From an uncultured delta proteobacterium (GTDB lineage Bacteria > Myxococcota_A > Polyangia > Polyangiales > Polyangiaceae), in NCBI GenBank assembly GCA_903906315.1, contig CAIVJW010000054.1:1-64000 (forward strand): a DNA stretch of 64,000 bases, read 5' to 3'. The notes beneath the pieces are model-generated. The model saw nothing but the letters and a program-made list of their open reading frames with translations. It had not been told where the DNA came from and ran no database searches. Below are positions 54,601-63,343 of this stretch, one piece after another. Position 1 is the first letter of the stretch. The number at the start of each line of letters is the position of its first letter. The translations under genes and the position numbers were made by a program.

Positions 54601-55119
54601 CCGGCCGAGGGGGGCGCGGCGGTCGTCGTCGTCGATCACACCGACGCGGACCGCGCCGGCCGCCCGCGCGGCAAGCGCTTCGGCACCCTCGTGCACGGCG
54701 TCCTGTCCGAGGCGCCGTTCGACGCGGATCGCGCGGCGATCGACCTCTTGGCGCGCGCGATCGCCCGCCACGAGGACGCCCCGGAGGCCGAGGTGCTGGC
54801 CGCCGTCGACGCCGCGATCCACGCGCTCGCCCACCCGCTCCTCCGCCGCGCGGCCGCCGCGTCCTCGCGCGGGGAGTGCCGCCGCGAGGCGCCGATCACG
54901 CAGGCCCTCGAGGACGGCGCGATCGTGGACGGCACCGTCGACCTCGCCTTCCGCGAGGCCGCACCGGACGGCGGCGCCGTGTGGACGGTCGTCGACTTCA
55001 AGACCGACGTCGAGATCGGCCCGGTCCTCGCGCGCTACGAAGCGCAGGTGCGGATCTACGCGCGCGCGATCACGGCGGCGACCGGCGAGCCCGCCCGCGC
55101 GGTGCTGCTCTCGGTCTGA
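51634..55119 (+). CDS. addA: AddA-like helicase-nuclease (UvrD family)
   Basis: The 1161-aa protein is the SF1A helicase/nuclease AddA. It shows VVEAAAGTGKTTEL (Walker A 31-38), AVTFTEKAAGEMK, VDEFQDTDPLQ, VVGDPKQSIYRFRRAD, MTVHRAKGLEFPVV and AYVAATRARDLL. The C-terminal nuclease (about 1030-1161) has GTLVHGVLSE, DGTVDLAFRE and VVDFKTD (K1123). Together with AddB it degrades and resects double-strand breaks for homologous recombination and also attacks foreign linear DNA. It starts at a GTG overlapping the addB stop, a coupled operon. The frame is open far upstream, but earlier residues are AddB shadow. A 146-nt gap follows. Confidence 0.9.
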   Translation: MTTTEARPLVDAEARRAIREDLGATLVVEAAAGTGKTTELVARVVALLRGDAARLGAIVAVTFTEKAAGEMKLRLRGEIERARTSAATTQDERARFDLALAELEVARIGTIHSLCADVLREHPVEAGVDPLFEVAAGDEAEALYASAFDPWFQAALADPTEGVRRILRRRPRGRDATGPRQLLYKAGIDLLDHRDFDAAWRRDPFDRVRAIDDAVDALRAVGGDAGLAYKSDDFLAQNLAEVARFLDDLDGRERVRGRDHDGLEAELRELVKKRSFHWKGGGRWYGHGIARGDVLARRDGARDRVEGVLRRADADLAACLSAELAPLVRAYQALLEKAGKLDFLDLLVRTRDLLANDAAVRARLQDRTSRVLVDEFQDTDPLQAEILLLLAAEDPAVTDGLTATPAPGKLFVVGDPKQSIYRFRRADVALYEAIKRRLVAAGARVVNLSTSFRSAPSIQAAVNAAFAPLMRGAADGSQAAYVALEAFRGDPEGRPTVIALPVPAPYGDYGKVVSWRVEASLPDAVGAFVDWLVRESGWRVTEREGAGGAVPVEPRHVCLLFKRFQAFREDVTRPYVRALEARGVPHVLVGGRSYHQREEVLAVRNALAAIERPDDELRVYATLHGPLFAFSDDVLLAHRAAFGGLHPLRTHDATRATADGLDEVVDALSLLARLHAGRNRRPIADTLSRLLGATRAHAGIAIWPTGEQALANLLRVIDLARRFEAAGATSFRAFVDKLEGDAESGNVAEAPVVEEGTDGVRLMTVHRAKGLEFPVVILVDPTAQSAQRNPSRWVSPPDRLWSMPLAQCTPVELDEHASEVVRADGAEAVRLAYVAATRARDLLVVPTCGDEPLAGWLDVLAPIVTPHPAARRKARPAPGCPAFGPDSVKDRPANVDRGAEGSVAPGLHRPQVGTHEVVWWDPSALDLGRESDAGLRQQRILEADEGGATALASEQAHAAWQARRSATIERGSAASVVVRTPTDLAADAAPAEGGAAVVVVDHTDADRAGRPRGKRFGTLVHGVLSEAPFDADRAAIDLLARAIARHEDAPEAEVLAAVDAAIHALAHPLLRRAAAASSRGECRREAPITQALEDGAIVDGTVDLAFREAAPDGGAVWTVVDFKTDVEIGPVLARYEAQVRIYARAITAATGEPARAVLLSV

Positions 55120-55265
55120 TCGGCTTGGACGCCCGGGGCATCGCGCCCCCGAGCCTCGCGGACGGCCGCGATCGAGGGCGACGATTCGCCCCTGTCCGGC
55201 CTGCGACTTCGCCGATACCCTCGCTCGGTGGCGCCGGACTCGACCGCCGCGCCCCCCACCGAGCG

Positions 55266-56558
55266 ATGAGCGAAACCGGAGCGAGCTCCCCATCCAGAAC
55301 GATCCGGGCCCGCGCGCACGATCGGAGAATCGTCGTCCCGAAGAAGCTCGCCGAGCTCACGACGTGGTCGCCCGCGCGCGAGGCGCGCCCCGAGGACGCC
55401 GGGCTGCGCGAGCCCGACGTACAGGCGATCTGGGCGGCGACCGAGGGCCTCTACCGCACCGGCCTGCACCCGGCGATCGCGCTCTGCGTGCGCCGCCACG
55501 GCCGCGTGGTGCTCGACCGCGCGATCGGCCACGTCGGCGGTAACGGCCCCGGCGACGCGCCCGACGAGCCGAAGGTCCTCGCCACGCCCGACACCCCGTT
55601 CTGCGTCTTCTCGGTCTCGAAGGCCGTGACGGCGATGCTCATCCACCTGCTCGACGAGCGCGACGAGCTCCGCCTCGACGACGCGGTCGGCGAGTACATC
55701 CCGGAGTTCTCCCGCCACGGCAAGCGGCGCGTCACGATCCGCCACGTGCTGACGCATCGCGCCGGCATCCCCACCGTGCCCGGCGAGCACGCCGACCTCG
55801 ACCTGCTCGCGGACTGGGACGGCATCCTCGCCCGCCTCTGCGACGCGGAGCCCACGTTCTCCGCCGGGCGCCGCCTCGCGTACCACGCGATCACGGGCGG
55901 CTACGTGCTCGGCGAGATCATCCGCCGCGTCACCGGCAAGGACGTTCGCACGTTCCTGCGCGACGAGATCAAGGTCCCGCTCGGCCTGCGCTGGTTCGGC
56001 TACGGCGTGAAGCCCGAAGAGCTGCCCTTCGTCGCGCGCAACTACACGACCGGCGGGCCCGTGCCGCCGCCGATCTCGACGCTCGTGCGGCGCGCGCTCG
56101 GCGTGCCGTTCGCCGCCGTGGCGGGGCTCTCGAACGACCCGCGCTACCTCACCGCGGTCATGCCCTCGGGCAACCTCGTCGCGACGGCCTCGGAGCTCGC
56201 CACGTTCTTCCAGGTGCTGCTGAACCACGGCGAGCTCGACGGCGTGCGCCTGTTCGCGCCGCGCACCGTGCGCCGCGCCCTCACCGAGAGCGCCTACCTC
56301 GAGCTCGATCTCACGCTCGCCCTGCCCCTCCGCTACGGCCTCGGCTTCATGCTCGGCGCGCCGTTCGGGAGCATCTTCGGCCCGTCGACGCCCCACGCCT
56401 TCGGCCACTACGGCTTCATCAACGTCATCTGCTGGGCCGACCCCGACCGCGACGTCTCCGTCAGCCTGCTCACGTCGGGCAAGCCGTTCCTCGGCCCGCA
56501 CCTCTACCGGCTGTTCGAGGTGCTGCGCACGATCGGCCACGTCTGCCGGCGCCGCTGA
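55266..56558 (+). CDS. Serine beta-lactamase-like hydrolase (class C/esterase family)
   Basis: The 430-aa protein has the serine nucleophile motif SVSK (S116, K119) in the family's FCVFSVSKAVTAMLIHLL setting. RHVLTHRAGIPTVPG follows, then Y206 in AYHAITGGYVLGEII as the probable Tyr of the second motif. The C-terminus has HAFGHYGFINVICWAD, where HxG-like wording replaces KTG, as in esterase-type members. No signal peptide is seen, so it is cytosolic, or membrane-associated by other means. It is likely an esterase or peptidase of the beta-lactamase (Pfam 00144) family rather than a resistance enzyme. It precedes the lnt gene by 11 nt and probably shares its transcript. Confidence 0.8.
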   Translation: MSETGASSPSRTIRARAHDRRIVVPKKLAELTTWSPAREARPEDAGLREPDVQAIWAATEGLYRTGLHPAIALCVRRHGRVVLDRAIGHVGGNGPGDAPDEPKVLATPDTPFCVFSVSKAVTAMLIHLLDERDELRLDDAVGEYIPEFSRHGKRRVTIRHVLTHRAGIPTVPGEHADLDLLADWDGILARLCDAEPTFSAGRRLAYHAITGGYVLGEIIRRVTGKDVRTFLRDEIKVPLGLRWFGYGVKPEELPFVARNYTTGGPVPPPISTLVRRALGVPFAAVAGLSNDPRYLTAVMPSGNLVATASELATFFQVLLNHGELDGVRLFAPRTVRRALTESAYLELDLTLALPLRYGLGFMLGAPFGSIFGPSTPHAFGHYGFINVICWADPDRDVSVSLLTSGKPFLGPHLYRLFEVLRTIGHVCRRR

Positions 56559-56569
56559 TCACGCCGGGC

Positions 56570-58174
56570 GTGATGGCTACGCCTCGCGGCATGGGAGCGA
56601 TCCGATCGCTCGCTCGCTGGGTCCCGCGGGTCGCGATGGCCGCGGGGTCGGGCGCGCTCCTCGCCGCCATCGCGCCGCCGCGAAACCTCCACGGGCTGCA
56701 CTGGGTCACGTTCGTGCCCCTCCTCGTCGCGCTGCGCCCGGGCGAGGCCCGGACGAGCGCGCGCCTGGCGTTCGTCGCCGGCTTCGCCGCGCAGGCGACG
56801 ATCTTCTGGTGGATCGTCGCCACCGTCGTCCGCTTCGCGAGCCTGCCGAAGCCGGTCGCCTGGCTCTTGCTCGCCGTCTTCGCGGCCGTCTTCGCGCTGC
56901 CGTACGCCGCGGCGTTCGGGATCGCGCCGTGGCTGCGCGAGCGCCTGGGCGTGGCGTGGGTATTCGCGCTGCCCGCGTGGCTGGTCGCCGTCGAGCGCCT
57001 CTCTCCGCAGCTCTTCCCCTACTACCAGGGTGTCAGTCAGTACCGCGTAGCATGGGTCTTCCAGCTCGCCAGCGTCCTCGGTGTAATGGGTGTCTCCTAC
57101 CTCGTCGTGATGGTCAATTGCGCCGTCGCCGAGGTCATCCTCCGGCTCCGCGAGCGCCGCCGGCTGCCGTGGCCTGCGTTCGGGGCCGTCGCGCTGATCT
57201 TCGCCGTGAACCTCGCGTTCGGCGCCGCCCGAACCGCCCGGGTCGACGCGCTGCTCGCGACGGCGCGCACGATCAAGGTCGCCCTGCTCCAGACGACGGC
57301 CATGCACCGCACGCCCTGGACCAAGCTCACGCGCCAGGTGATGCCCGAGCACCCCGACCTCGTGGTGTGGCCGGAGAGCGCCATTTCGCAGGACCCGACG
57401 GAGCCCGCGACGCGGACGCTCCTGTCGACGCTCGCGCGCGAGGGCCATTTCGATCTGTTCCTCGGCGGCGGCACGGTCGACCGCCCGGGGACGAAGGAGC
57501 GACGGGAGTACAACTCCGCGTACCATTTCGATCGCAACGGCGAGATCGCCGGCCGCTACGACAAGATGGTGCTGCTCCCGTTCGGCGAGTACATGCCTCT
57601 GTCGGACACGTTCCCTTCGCTGAAGCGGATCTCCGGGCCGAGCGACCTCGTCGCCGGCAAGGACCCGGTCGTGCTCCGCGCGGACGGCTACACCTTCACC
57701 GGCCCCATCTGTTACGAGGCGATCCTCGACGACCAGATGCGCAAGCTCTCGGGAGCCGACCTCATCGTGAACGTGACCAACGACGGCTGGTTCGGCGACA
57801 CCGCCGCGCCCCACCAGCACGCGATGCTCGCCGCCGTGCAGGCCGTGCAGATCGGCCGGCCGCTCCTGCGGGTCGCGTACACGGGCACGTCGTTCGTGGT
57901 CGAGCCCCACGGGCGGATCCTCTACGAGACCAAGCCCTTCACCGAGGTCGCCGAGGTGCGGCCGCTGCGCCTCGCGTCGGTGGACACGCTCTATGGCCAG
58001 GGCGGCTGGCTGTTTCCGTGGGCCTGCGTGGCCGCCGCGATCGGGGCCATCCTGAAGGCGCGCCGCGCCACTCCGAAGGTCGCGCCCGCCGCTCCCCCGC
58101 CGACGGCGACGCATCCGCCGGCGCCCCTGGTCGCGCCCCCTGCCCCGTCGCCGCCTTCGCCCCTCGTAGACTGA
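56570..58174 (+). CDS. lnt: Apolipoprotein N-acyltransferase
   Basis: The 534-aa protein has about seven membrane segments in the first 230 residues and a nitrilase-like periplasmic domain with the catalytic triad in WPESAI (E269), YDKMVLLPFGEY (K332) and ICYEAI (C381). It transfers an acyl chain to the N-terminal Cys of lipoproteins, the last step of lipoprotein maturation. Spacing matches E. coli Lnt (E267, K335, C387). A C-terminal Pro/Ala-rich cytosolic tail extends past the last helix. The start is GTG 56570 or ATG 56573. Many lipoproteins are encoded nearby, though Lnt is general housekeeping. Confidence 0.92.
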   Translation: MMATPRGMGAIRSLARWVPRVAMAAGSGALLAAIAPPRNLHGLHWVTFVPLLVALRPGEARTSARLAFVAGFAAQATIFWWIVATVVRFASLPKPVAWLLLAVFAAVFALPYAAAFGIAPWLRERLGVAWVFALPAWLVAVERLSPQLFPYYQGVSQYRVAWVFQLASVLGVMGVSYLVVMVNCAVAEVILRLRERRRLPWPAFGAVALIFAVNLAFGAARTARVDALLATARTIKVALLQTTAMHRTPWTKLTRQVMPEHPDLVVWPESAISQDPTEPATRTLLSTLAREGHFDLFLGGGTVDRPGTKERREYNSAYHFDRNGEIAGRYDKMVLLPFGEYMPLSDTFPSLKRISGPSDLVAGKDPVVLRADGYTFTGPICYEAILDDQMRKLSGADLIVNVTNDGWFGDTAAPHQHAMLAAVQAVQIGRPLLRVAYTGTSFVVEPHGRILYETKPFTEVAEVRPLRLASVDTLYGQGGWLFPWACVAAAIGAILKARRATPKVAPAAPPPTATHPPAPLVAPPAPSPPSPLVD

Positions 58175-58386
58175 CAATCACCGACTCCACGACTGGCCAC
58201 GACCGGCCGCGCGGATCGGGGGCGGGCGGCCGTCCGGCCACGACGGCCGGCGCGCGTCGCCGGGCCCCGCGACCGGACCTCGCAAAGTCCGCCGCCGGAA
58301 TGCGCGGCCCGTGGCAGAATGCCGGCGACACCACGGTCGGCGGTGGGTGGCGCCCGCCACGCCCCCCCCGCCTGGCGCCTGCCCCC

Positions 58387-60570
58387 ATGACCACGATCCC
58401 CGTCCTCGAGAGACCGTACGCCCGCGGGCCCCATACGACCGTCGACGACGATCCGCCGCCCGAGAGCGCCTTCAACCGCGCCGCGCGCGAGCTCGCGGCG
58501 ATCCCCGGCTGCGTCGACATGATCGAGGTGCCCGCCGGTTCGGTCGTCGTCGAGGAGGGCTTTCACGACCGCGACATGTATTTCGTCGTCTCGGGGCACG
58601 CGATGCTGCGGCGCAGCGGCATCGACCTCGGCCCGCTCGGGCCCGGCGACCACTTCGGCGAGCTCGCGCTCATCGCGGGCCGCCCGCGCGCCGCGTCCGT
58701 GTACGCGATCACGGATCTGCGCCTCGCGCGCCTGCCTCAGCAGCGCTTCCAGGACCTCATCGCGAGCCACCCCGCCGTCGCGCTGAGCTTCATCCAGGAG
58801 CTCGTGAGCGTGCTCGGCAAGGAGCTCGCGGACATGACCGACAGCGTCGCGCTGCTCCTGCGGGAGAGGTCGCTGCCGCGCCGCACGCAGGTGCGCGTCC
58901 GCGTGGGCGCGGCGCCGATCGTCGTGCGCACGGGCACACCGGCGGCAAACCTCCTGCCGACCGAGGTCAACGGCCGCCCGGTCGTCGCCGCGCTCATCGA
59001 TCGCAAGGCCGTGCCGCTGCTCACGCCGATCGCCTCCGAGGGATCCATCGAGCCGCTCACGACCGCGCACTGGGAGGGCCGCAAGATCTACCGCGCGAGC
59101 GTCGGCCTGCTCCTGCTCGAGGCCGCGCGCCGCGTCGAGGTGCGCCTCGACCTGCGCCTCGGCCCGTCGCTCGGCAGCGGCCAGATCGTCGAGGTGAACG
59201 GGTCGGGCGACCCACACGACCTGCCCGCGCTCGCCTGCACGCTCAGCGAGATGATGCGCACCCTCGCGATCGGCGACGCGCCCTGCCGGCAGGAGCTCTG
59301 GACGGCGGAGGAGGCGACCACGCACTTCCTCGAGCGCGGCTGGACGGACGCGGCCGCGCTGCTCCGCACCTGGCGCGACCCGACGGTGCCGCTCGTGAGC
59401 GCAGGCGAGGTGTACGCGCTCGCCCTCGGCCCGGTCGTGCCGAGCCTCGGCATGCTCCGCGGCTTCTCGGTCCAGGCGAACGACGGCGACCTCGTGCTCT
59501 CGTTCGGCGACGAGGATCTGCACGGCGCCCCCGGCCTCGAGGCCGCGCTCTCGATGCACGGCAGCTCGGCCCAGCGGCGGCGCGAGGCCAGCATGGCGCA
59601 CGACCACCGAGGCTGGCTCGACGCGTTCGGGGTCACGAGCGTCGGCGCCTTCAACGAGCTCTGCGTCTCGGGCAAGGTCTCCGAGCTCATCCGCATGAGC
59701 GAGGGCTTCCACGAGAAGCGCGTCGGCCGCATCGCCGACGAGATCGCGGCCCGCCGCGGCGACGTGCGCGTGATCTCGATCGCGGGCCCCTCGTCGTCGG
59801 GCAAGACGACGTTCATCAAGCGCCTCGTCGTCCAGCTGCTCATCGACGGCCTCGAGCCGCTCGCGATCTCGCTCGACGACTACTACCTCGACCGCGAGCG
59901 GTCGCCGCGTGACGAGAATGGCGAGTTCGATTTCGAGGCCTTCGAGGCGCTCGACATCCCGCTCCTCCAGCAGCACTTCGCGCGCCTGCTCACGGGCGAG
60001 CGGGTGAAGACGGCGCGCTACGACTTCCAGAGCGGCAAGAGCCAGTCCGCGGGCGGTCCGGAGCTCGAGATGAAGCCGGGGGTGGTGCTCCTGCTCGAGG
60101 GCATCCACGGCCTGAACCCGCGCCTCTGGTCGGGGCTCCTCGAGCCGCACCAGGTCTTCCGCATCTTCATCGAGCCCGCGACCGCGCTCGCGTTCGACCG
60201 CCTGACGCGCGCGTCGGTCGCCGACCTCCGGCTCATCCGCCGCATCGTGCGCGACCGCCACCAGCGCGGGCACACCGCCGCGGCGAACATCGCGCGCTGG
60301 CCGAGCGTCCGCGCCGGCGAGCGCAAGCACATCTTCCCCTTCGAGCCGCAGGCCGACGCGATCTACGACTCGTCGCTCATCTACGAGCCTGCCGTGCTCA
60401 AGGTCTTCGCCGAACGCTATCTGCTCGAGGTGCCCGAGACCGATCCGGCGTTCACCACGTCGTACCGCCTGCGGCAGCTCATCGATCGCTTCGTCGCGAT
60501 CTACCCGGACCACGTGCCGTCGACCTCGATCTTGCGCGAGTTCATCGGCGGCAGCGGCTGGGAGCGCTGA
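58387..60570 (+). CDS. Cyclic-nucleotide-binding domain fused to uridine-kinase-like protein
   Basis: The 727-aa protein has three parts. Residues 45-155 form a cNMP-binding (CAP_ED) domain with IEVPAGSVVVEEG, LGPGDHFGELALIAG and RPRAASVYA. Residues about 175-420 resemble the TGS/ThrRS-like region found before nucleoside kinases. Residues 455-727 are a P-loop uridine kinase, with GPSSSGKTT (467-475), ISLDDYYLDRERSPRDENG and LLLEGIHGLNP. Uridine/cytidine or a related nucleoside is the likely substrate. The attached cNMP domain would allow gating by cAMP or c-di-GMP, an unusual fusion. The RPRAAS phosphate-binding cassette has both the Arg and the Ala/Ser expected. Confidence 0.8.
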   Translation: MTTIPVLERPYARGPHTTVDDDPPPESAFNRAARELAAIPGCVDMIEVPAGSVVVEEGFHDRDMYFVVSGHAMLRRSGIDLGPLGPGDHFGELALIAGRPRAASVYAITDLRLARLPQQRFQDLIASHPAVALSFIQELVSVLGKELADMTDSVALLLRERSLPRRTQVRVRVGAAPIVVRTGTPAANLLPTEVNGRPVVAALIDRKAVPLLTPIASEGSIEPLTTAHWEGRKIYRASVGLLLLEAARRVEVRLDLRLGPSLGSGQIVEVNGSGDPHDLPALACTLSEMMRTLAIGDAPCRQELWTAEEATTHFLERGWTDAAALLRTWRDPTVPLVSAGEVYALALGPVVPSLGMLRGFSVQANDGDLVLSFGDEDLHGAPGLEAALSMHGSSAQRRREASMAHDHRGWLDAFGVTSVGAFNELCVSGKVSELIRMSEGFHEKRVGRIADEIAARRGDVRVISIAGPSSSGKTTFIKRLVVQLLIDGLEPLAISLDDYYLDRERSPRDENGEFDFEAFEALDIPLLQQHFARLLTGERVKTARYDFQSGKSQSAGGPELEMKPGVVLLLEGIHGLNPRLWSGLLEPHQVFRIFIEPATALAFDRLTRASVADLRLIRRIVRDRHQRGHTAAANIARWPSVRAGERKHIFPFEPQADAIYDSSLIYEPAVLKVFAERYLLEVPETDPAFTTSYRLRQLIDRFVAIYPDHVPSTSILREFIGGSGWER

Positions 60571-60925
60571 TCGGTCGAGGTCGACCGGCACGTCCGCCGC
60601 GTCGACCGCGGACACGCCGACGGCCTCGGCGCTCGGGTCGCCCGACCCCCGATCACCGCCCCGCGGTCGCACCGAGCACCCGCCCGACCGGCTCGAAGTG
60701 CGCAATGCGGAGTCGGACACGACCGCACGCGATGCGTGGAACTCCTGGCAGGCCGGGCGATGGCCCCTCCCACCAGAGCCATACGCGACGGGTCGCACTC
60801 ACTTTGTTGGTGCCGCTCGTCGGATTTCGTGACATTGCGAAGAGCGACATTCGGAGTCGACCCCGAGCACGCGCGCTCGCCGGCCTGGTGCCGGCGCCGG
60901 AGCGCGCCCTCGGCGGCGACCCGGA
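60571..60925. other. 355-bp non-coding region ahead of the winged-helix gene
   Basis: No credible gene is seen here; short open frames look like shadows. It contains a slightly AT-richer patch (CACTTTGTTGG, about 60799-60810). Two direct GACATT repeats occur at 60831-60836 and 60846-60851, 15 bp apart, in TCGTGACATTGCGA and GAGCGACATTCGGA. They could be operator half-sites on one face of the helix for a regulator of the downstream gene, but I cannot support a specific promoter. Confidence 0.35.
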
Positions 60926-61696
60926 ATGAGCGACCGGATGAGCATGAGCACGAGCACGACGCGAGCGATTGACGATCTGGTGGACCGGCTTGCCGGTGAC
61001 ATCCTGAACATCTTGGATCACGCACGGGAGGGACACCGCGCGCGAGTGCTCGCGACCGTGGCGACTCTGCTCGGCGGCCACGCGGCGGCCCTCGCGCCGA
61101 AGGCGACAAAGCCGGAGCGCGCGGCCCCGCGAACGCCGACGCCGGCGCCGAAGCCGAAGCAAGCGCCGAAGCCGAAGCAAGCCACTCTCCGCGCGGAAAA
61201 GCGCCCTGTCGAGCCGCCCAGCCCCGCGCCGGCGCCTATCGCTCCCGCGCCCGCCCCTGCGGCGCCCCCCTCTGCCGCGCGCAAGCCGCGGCCGATCCGG
61301 GCTCGCGTGATGCCGCTCGACAGGCACGTTGCTCCGGTGCCGGAGCCCGACGAAGAGCCGGTGTCGGAGCGGCGCGAGGGCGGGCCGTCCGCGTCGGAAC
61401 GCGAGACGGCCGTGCTCGAGGCGGTGCGCCTCGCCGTCCGCGCGACCGCGGGCGAGGTCGCCGAGCACTGCGGGCTGCCGAACGGCACCGCGTACGTGGT
61501 CCTGCGCGCGCTGTGCGCCTCGCGGCGCGTGGCCAAGACGGAGACCTCGCGAGGCATCGAGTACAGCCTCGTGTCGACGGGCGGAATCCAGCCTTTCAAG
61601 CGTTCCAAGGCCACCGCCCCCGGAGCGGAGCCGGCCTCCGAGACCGTGCCGGCGACGCACGGTGAAGCCGAAGCCGCGGCGCACCTGGTGGCCTGA
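60926..61696 (+). CDS. Winged-helix-like DNA-binding protein with Pro/Lys/Ala linker
   Basis: The 256-aa protein has an N-terminal helical segment (1-55; DLVDRLAGDILNILDHAREG). A low-complexity Pro/Ala/Lys linker (57-150) follows, including a duplicated 6-residue unit APKPKQ. The C-terminal winged-helix-like domain (155-222) has AVLEAVRLAVRATAGEVAEHC, LPNGTAYVVLRALCASRRVAK and a final wing strand GIEYSLV. The layout suggests a small chromatin-like or regulatory DNA-binding protein. No ligand-binding domain is present. ATG 60926 is chosen; further in-frame ATGs at 60938 and 60944 are alternatives. A terminator hairpin follows the stop. Confidence 0.7.
   Translation: MSDRMSMSTSTTRAIDDLVDRLAGDILNILDHAREGHRARVLATVATLLGGHAAALAPKATKPERAAPRTPTPAPKPKQAPKPKQATLRAEKRPVEPPSPAPAPIAPAPAPAAPPSAARKPRPIRARVMPLDRHVAPVPEPDEEPVSERREGGPSASERETAVLEAVRLAVRATAGEVAEHCGLPNGTAYVVLRALCASRRVAKTETSRGIEYSLVSTGGIQPFKRSKATAPGAEPASETVPATHGEAEAAAHLVA
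61145..61180 (+). repeat. Exact 18-bp tandem duplication inside the linker
   Basis: The 18-nt unit GCGCCGAAGCCGAAGCAA occurs twice in direct tandem and encodes the repeated APKPKQ linker of the winged-helix protein. It keeps the reading frame and probably arose by slippage. Confidence 0.85.
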
Positions 61697-61697
61697 T

Positions 61698-61721
61698 CGC
61701 GCCGCCCCGGCGGGGGGCGCG
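61698..61721 (+). terminator. Terminator-like hairpin after the winged-helix gene
   Basis: CGCGCC pairs with GGCGCG, with an inner CCCC/GGGG extension and one bulged G, starting 2 nt after the TGA. No T-tract follows. The rest of 61722-61980, up to the convergent antiporter gene, shows nothing else. Confidence 0.5.
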
Positions 61722-61980
61722 GTTGGCACCGACGCCGGGGATTCTGCGAGCAGGCCGCCGCCCGACGGGACCGAGGTGGCCACGAGCGCTCGGCGACGAC
61801 GGTAGACGGCGTTGCCCTGGTTGCGGGGGCCTCGGCGCCCTCACCAAGGTCGAAGCCGGCCAAAGCCTCACGCGGGCCGCATCACGAAGCGGGGTCATCC
61901 GCCGGGGTTGGCGCGCTCTCGCGGCCTCGGCGGCAGGTCCCGACCGGGCCCCTACCCCGAGCGCAGCAGGCGTGTCCGCA

Positions 61981-63309
61981 TCACGCGGCCCGCGCTTCGC
62001 TCCGACGGAGGCTCCACTTCAGCGCCGGCGGCGCCACGAACGTGGTCGCGATCACCATGACGACGATCGCCGAGTACGTGGCTCGATCGAACAAGGGCGC
62101 TCCGCCGAGCGTCAGGGTCATTCCCATGTTCGCGAAGATCAGCCCGACCTCGCCCCGCGGCACCATTCCGAGGCCGACGGTGATCCGATCGACGCCTTTG
62201 CCCGTCCCGAGCATCGCGGCCTGCTTGCCGACGATCGCGACGAACGTGAGCGCGGCGGCGAGCAGCGGCACGCCAGGGCCGAGGAAGGCGGCGAGGTCGG
62301 TCCGCAGCCCCATCATCACGAAGAACACGGGCGCGAGAAACGAGGTGATCGGCTCGACGAGGTCCTCGAGCCCGTGCTCGCCGCGGCTCGTGAAGTCCTG
62401 ATAGTGCACGTCCTCGAGCACGAGGCCGGCTGCGAACGCGCCGACGATGGGCGCGAGGCCGGCGGCGCCCGCGGCCCACGAGAACAGAAAGCAGATCGCG
62501 AGCCCCACCGCGAGCAGCACGCCGCGCGCCTTGAGGCGTGAGGCCACGCGCAGCAGCCGCGGTGACGCCCACACGCCGGTGACGAGCGCGGCGACGAGGA
62601 ACCCGGCCGCCTTCACGACGATGATCGCGATGCCCACGATCGAGGCGCTCGCGCCGCGGTCGGCCGCGGCGACCGCGCCGCCGACCACCGCGAGCAGGAC
62701 GAGGCCGAGCACGTCGTCGATGACGGCGGCGCCCAGGATGATGCGCGCCTCCGGGGTCTTGCTGCGGCCGAGATCGGAGAGCACGCGGGCGGTGATTCCC
62801 ACGCTCGTCGCGCTCAGCGCCGCGCCGAGGAACGCGTGTACGTAGGGACCGGATGCGGGCAAGAGCCAGGCGCCGACGAGCCAGCCGAGACCGAAGGGCA
62901 CGACCACGCCGAGCGTCGCGACGGCGAGCGACGCCCAGCCGACGGCGAGCATCTGCGCGACGGTCGACTCGAGGCCGACGCGGAACAAGAGCAGGATGAC
63001 GCCGAGGCGCGCGAGCAGGTCGAGCGCGGGATCGGCCTTCAGCGGCTCGAACCAGGGGACGCCCAGGATCACGGCGTTGCCGAGCACGACGCCCGCGACG
63101 AGCTCGCCGAGCACGGCCGGCTGGCCGACGCGCACCGCGAGGTCGCCGAAGAGCTTGGCGCAGAGCAGCACGACCGCGAGCGCGAGGGCGACGGCGGCGG
63201 TCGGGTCGACGTGGGCGCCCGCGTCGTTCGCGAGCGCGGGCGCGGCGCCGGCGAGGAGCACCGACGCGCCGAGGAGCACGGCGAGGCGGCGACGAGGCGG
63301 CAGGGTCAT
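61981..63309 (-). CDS. Cation/proton antiporter (CPA2, KefB-like)
   Basis: The 442-aa membrane protein has an N-terminal cleavable-looking hydrophobic segment (VLLGASVLLAGAAPALA) and about 12 further helices. It carries CPA2 hallmarks: GQPAVLGELVAGVVLG near the first helices, LFRVGLES, SVGITARVLSDLG, the paired aspartates in AAVIDDVLGLVLLA, and VPRGEVGLIFANMG. It should exchange Na+ or K+ for protons. It lacks the C-terminal TrkA-N nucleotide-binding domain of KefB/KefC, so it is the short form. ATG 63309 is used; an ATG 5 codons earlier is possible. It is convergent with the winged-helix gene. Confidence 0.88.
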   Translation of the reverse strand: MTLPPRRRLAVLLGASVLLAGAAPALANDAGAHVDPTAAVALALAVVLLCAKLFGDLAVRVGQPAVLGELVAGVVLGNAVILGVPWFEPLKADPALDLLARLGVILLLFRVGLESTVAQMLAVGWASLAVATLGVVVPFGLGWLVGAWLLPASGPYVHAFLGAALSATSVGITARVLSDLGRSKTPEARIILGAAVIDDVLGLVLLAVVGGAVAAADRGASASIVGIAIIVVKAAGFLVAALVTGVWASPRLLRVASRLKARGVLLAVGLAICFLFSWAAGAAGLAPIVGAFAAGLVLEDVHYQDFTSRGEHGLEDLVEPITSFLAPVFFVMMGLRTDLAAFLGPGVPLLAAALTFVAIVGKQAAMLGTGKGVDRITVGLGMVPRGEVGLIFANMGMTLTLGGAPLFDRATYSAIVVMVIATTFVAPPALKWSLRRSEARAA

Positions 63310-63343
63310 GTGCGCCGGGAGCATGGCCCGCGCGGTGAGCGCG

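Noticed and set aside
55266-56558. Calling the serine hydrolase a resistance beta-lactamase (AmpC)
   Set aside because: It has no signal peptide, lacks the YAN and KTG motifs, and resembles esterase-type members.
60705-60972. Two short overlapping plus-strand frames (74 and 78 codons)
   Set aside because: No ribosome-binding site, random Cys/Arg/Ser composition, and overlap with the better supported winged-helix start.
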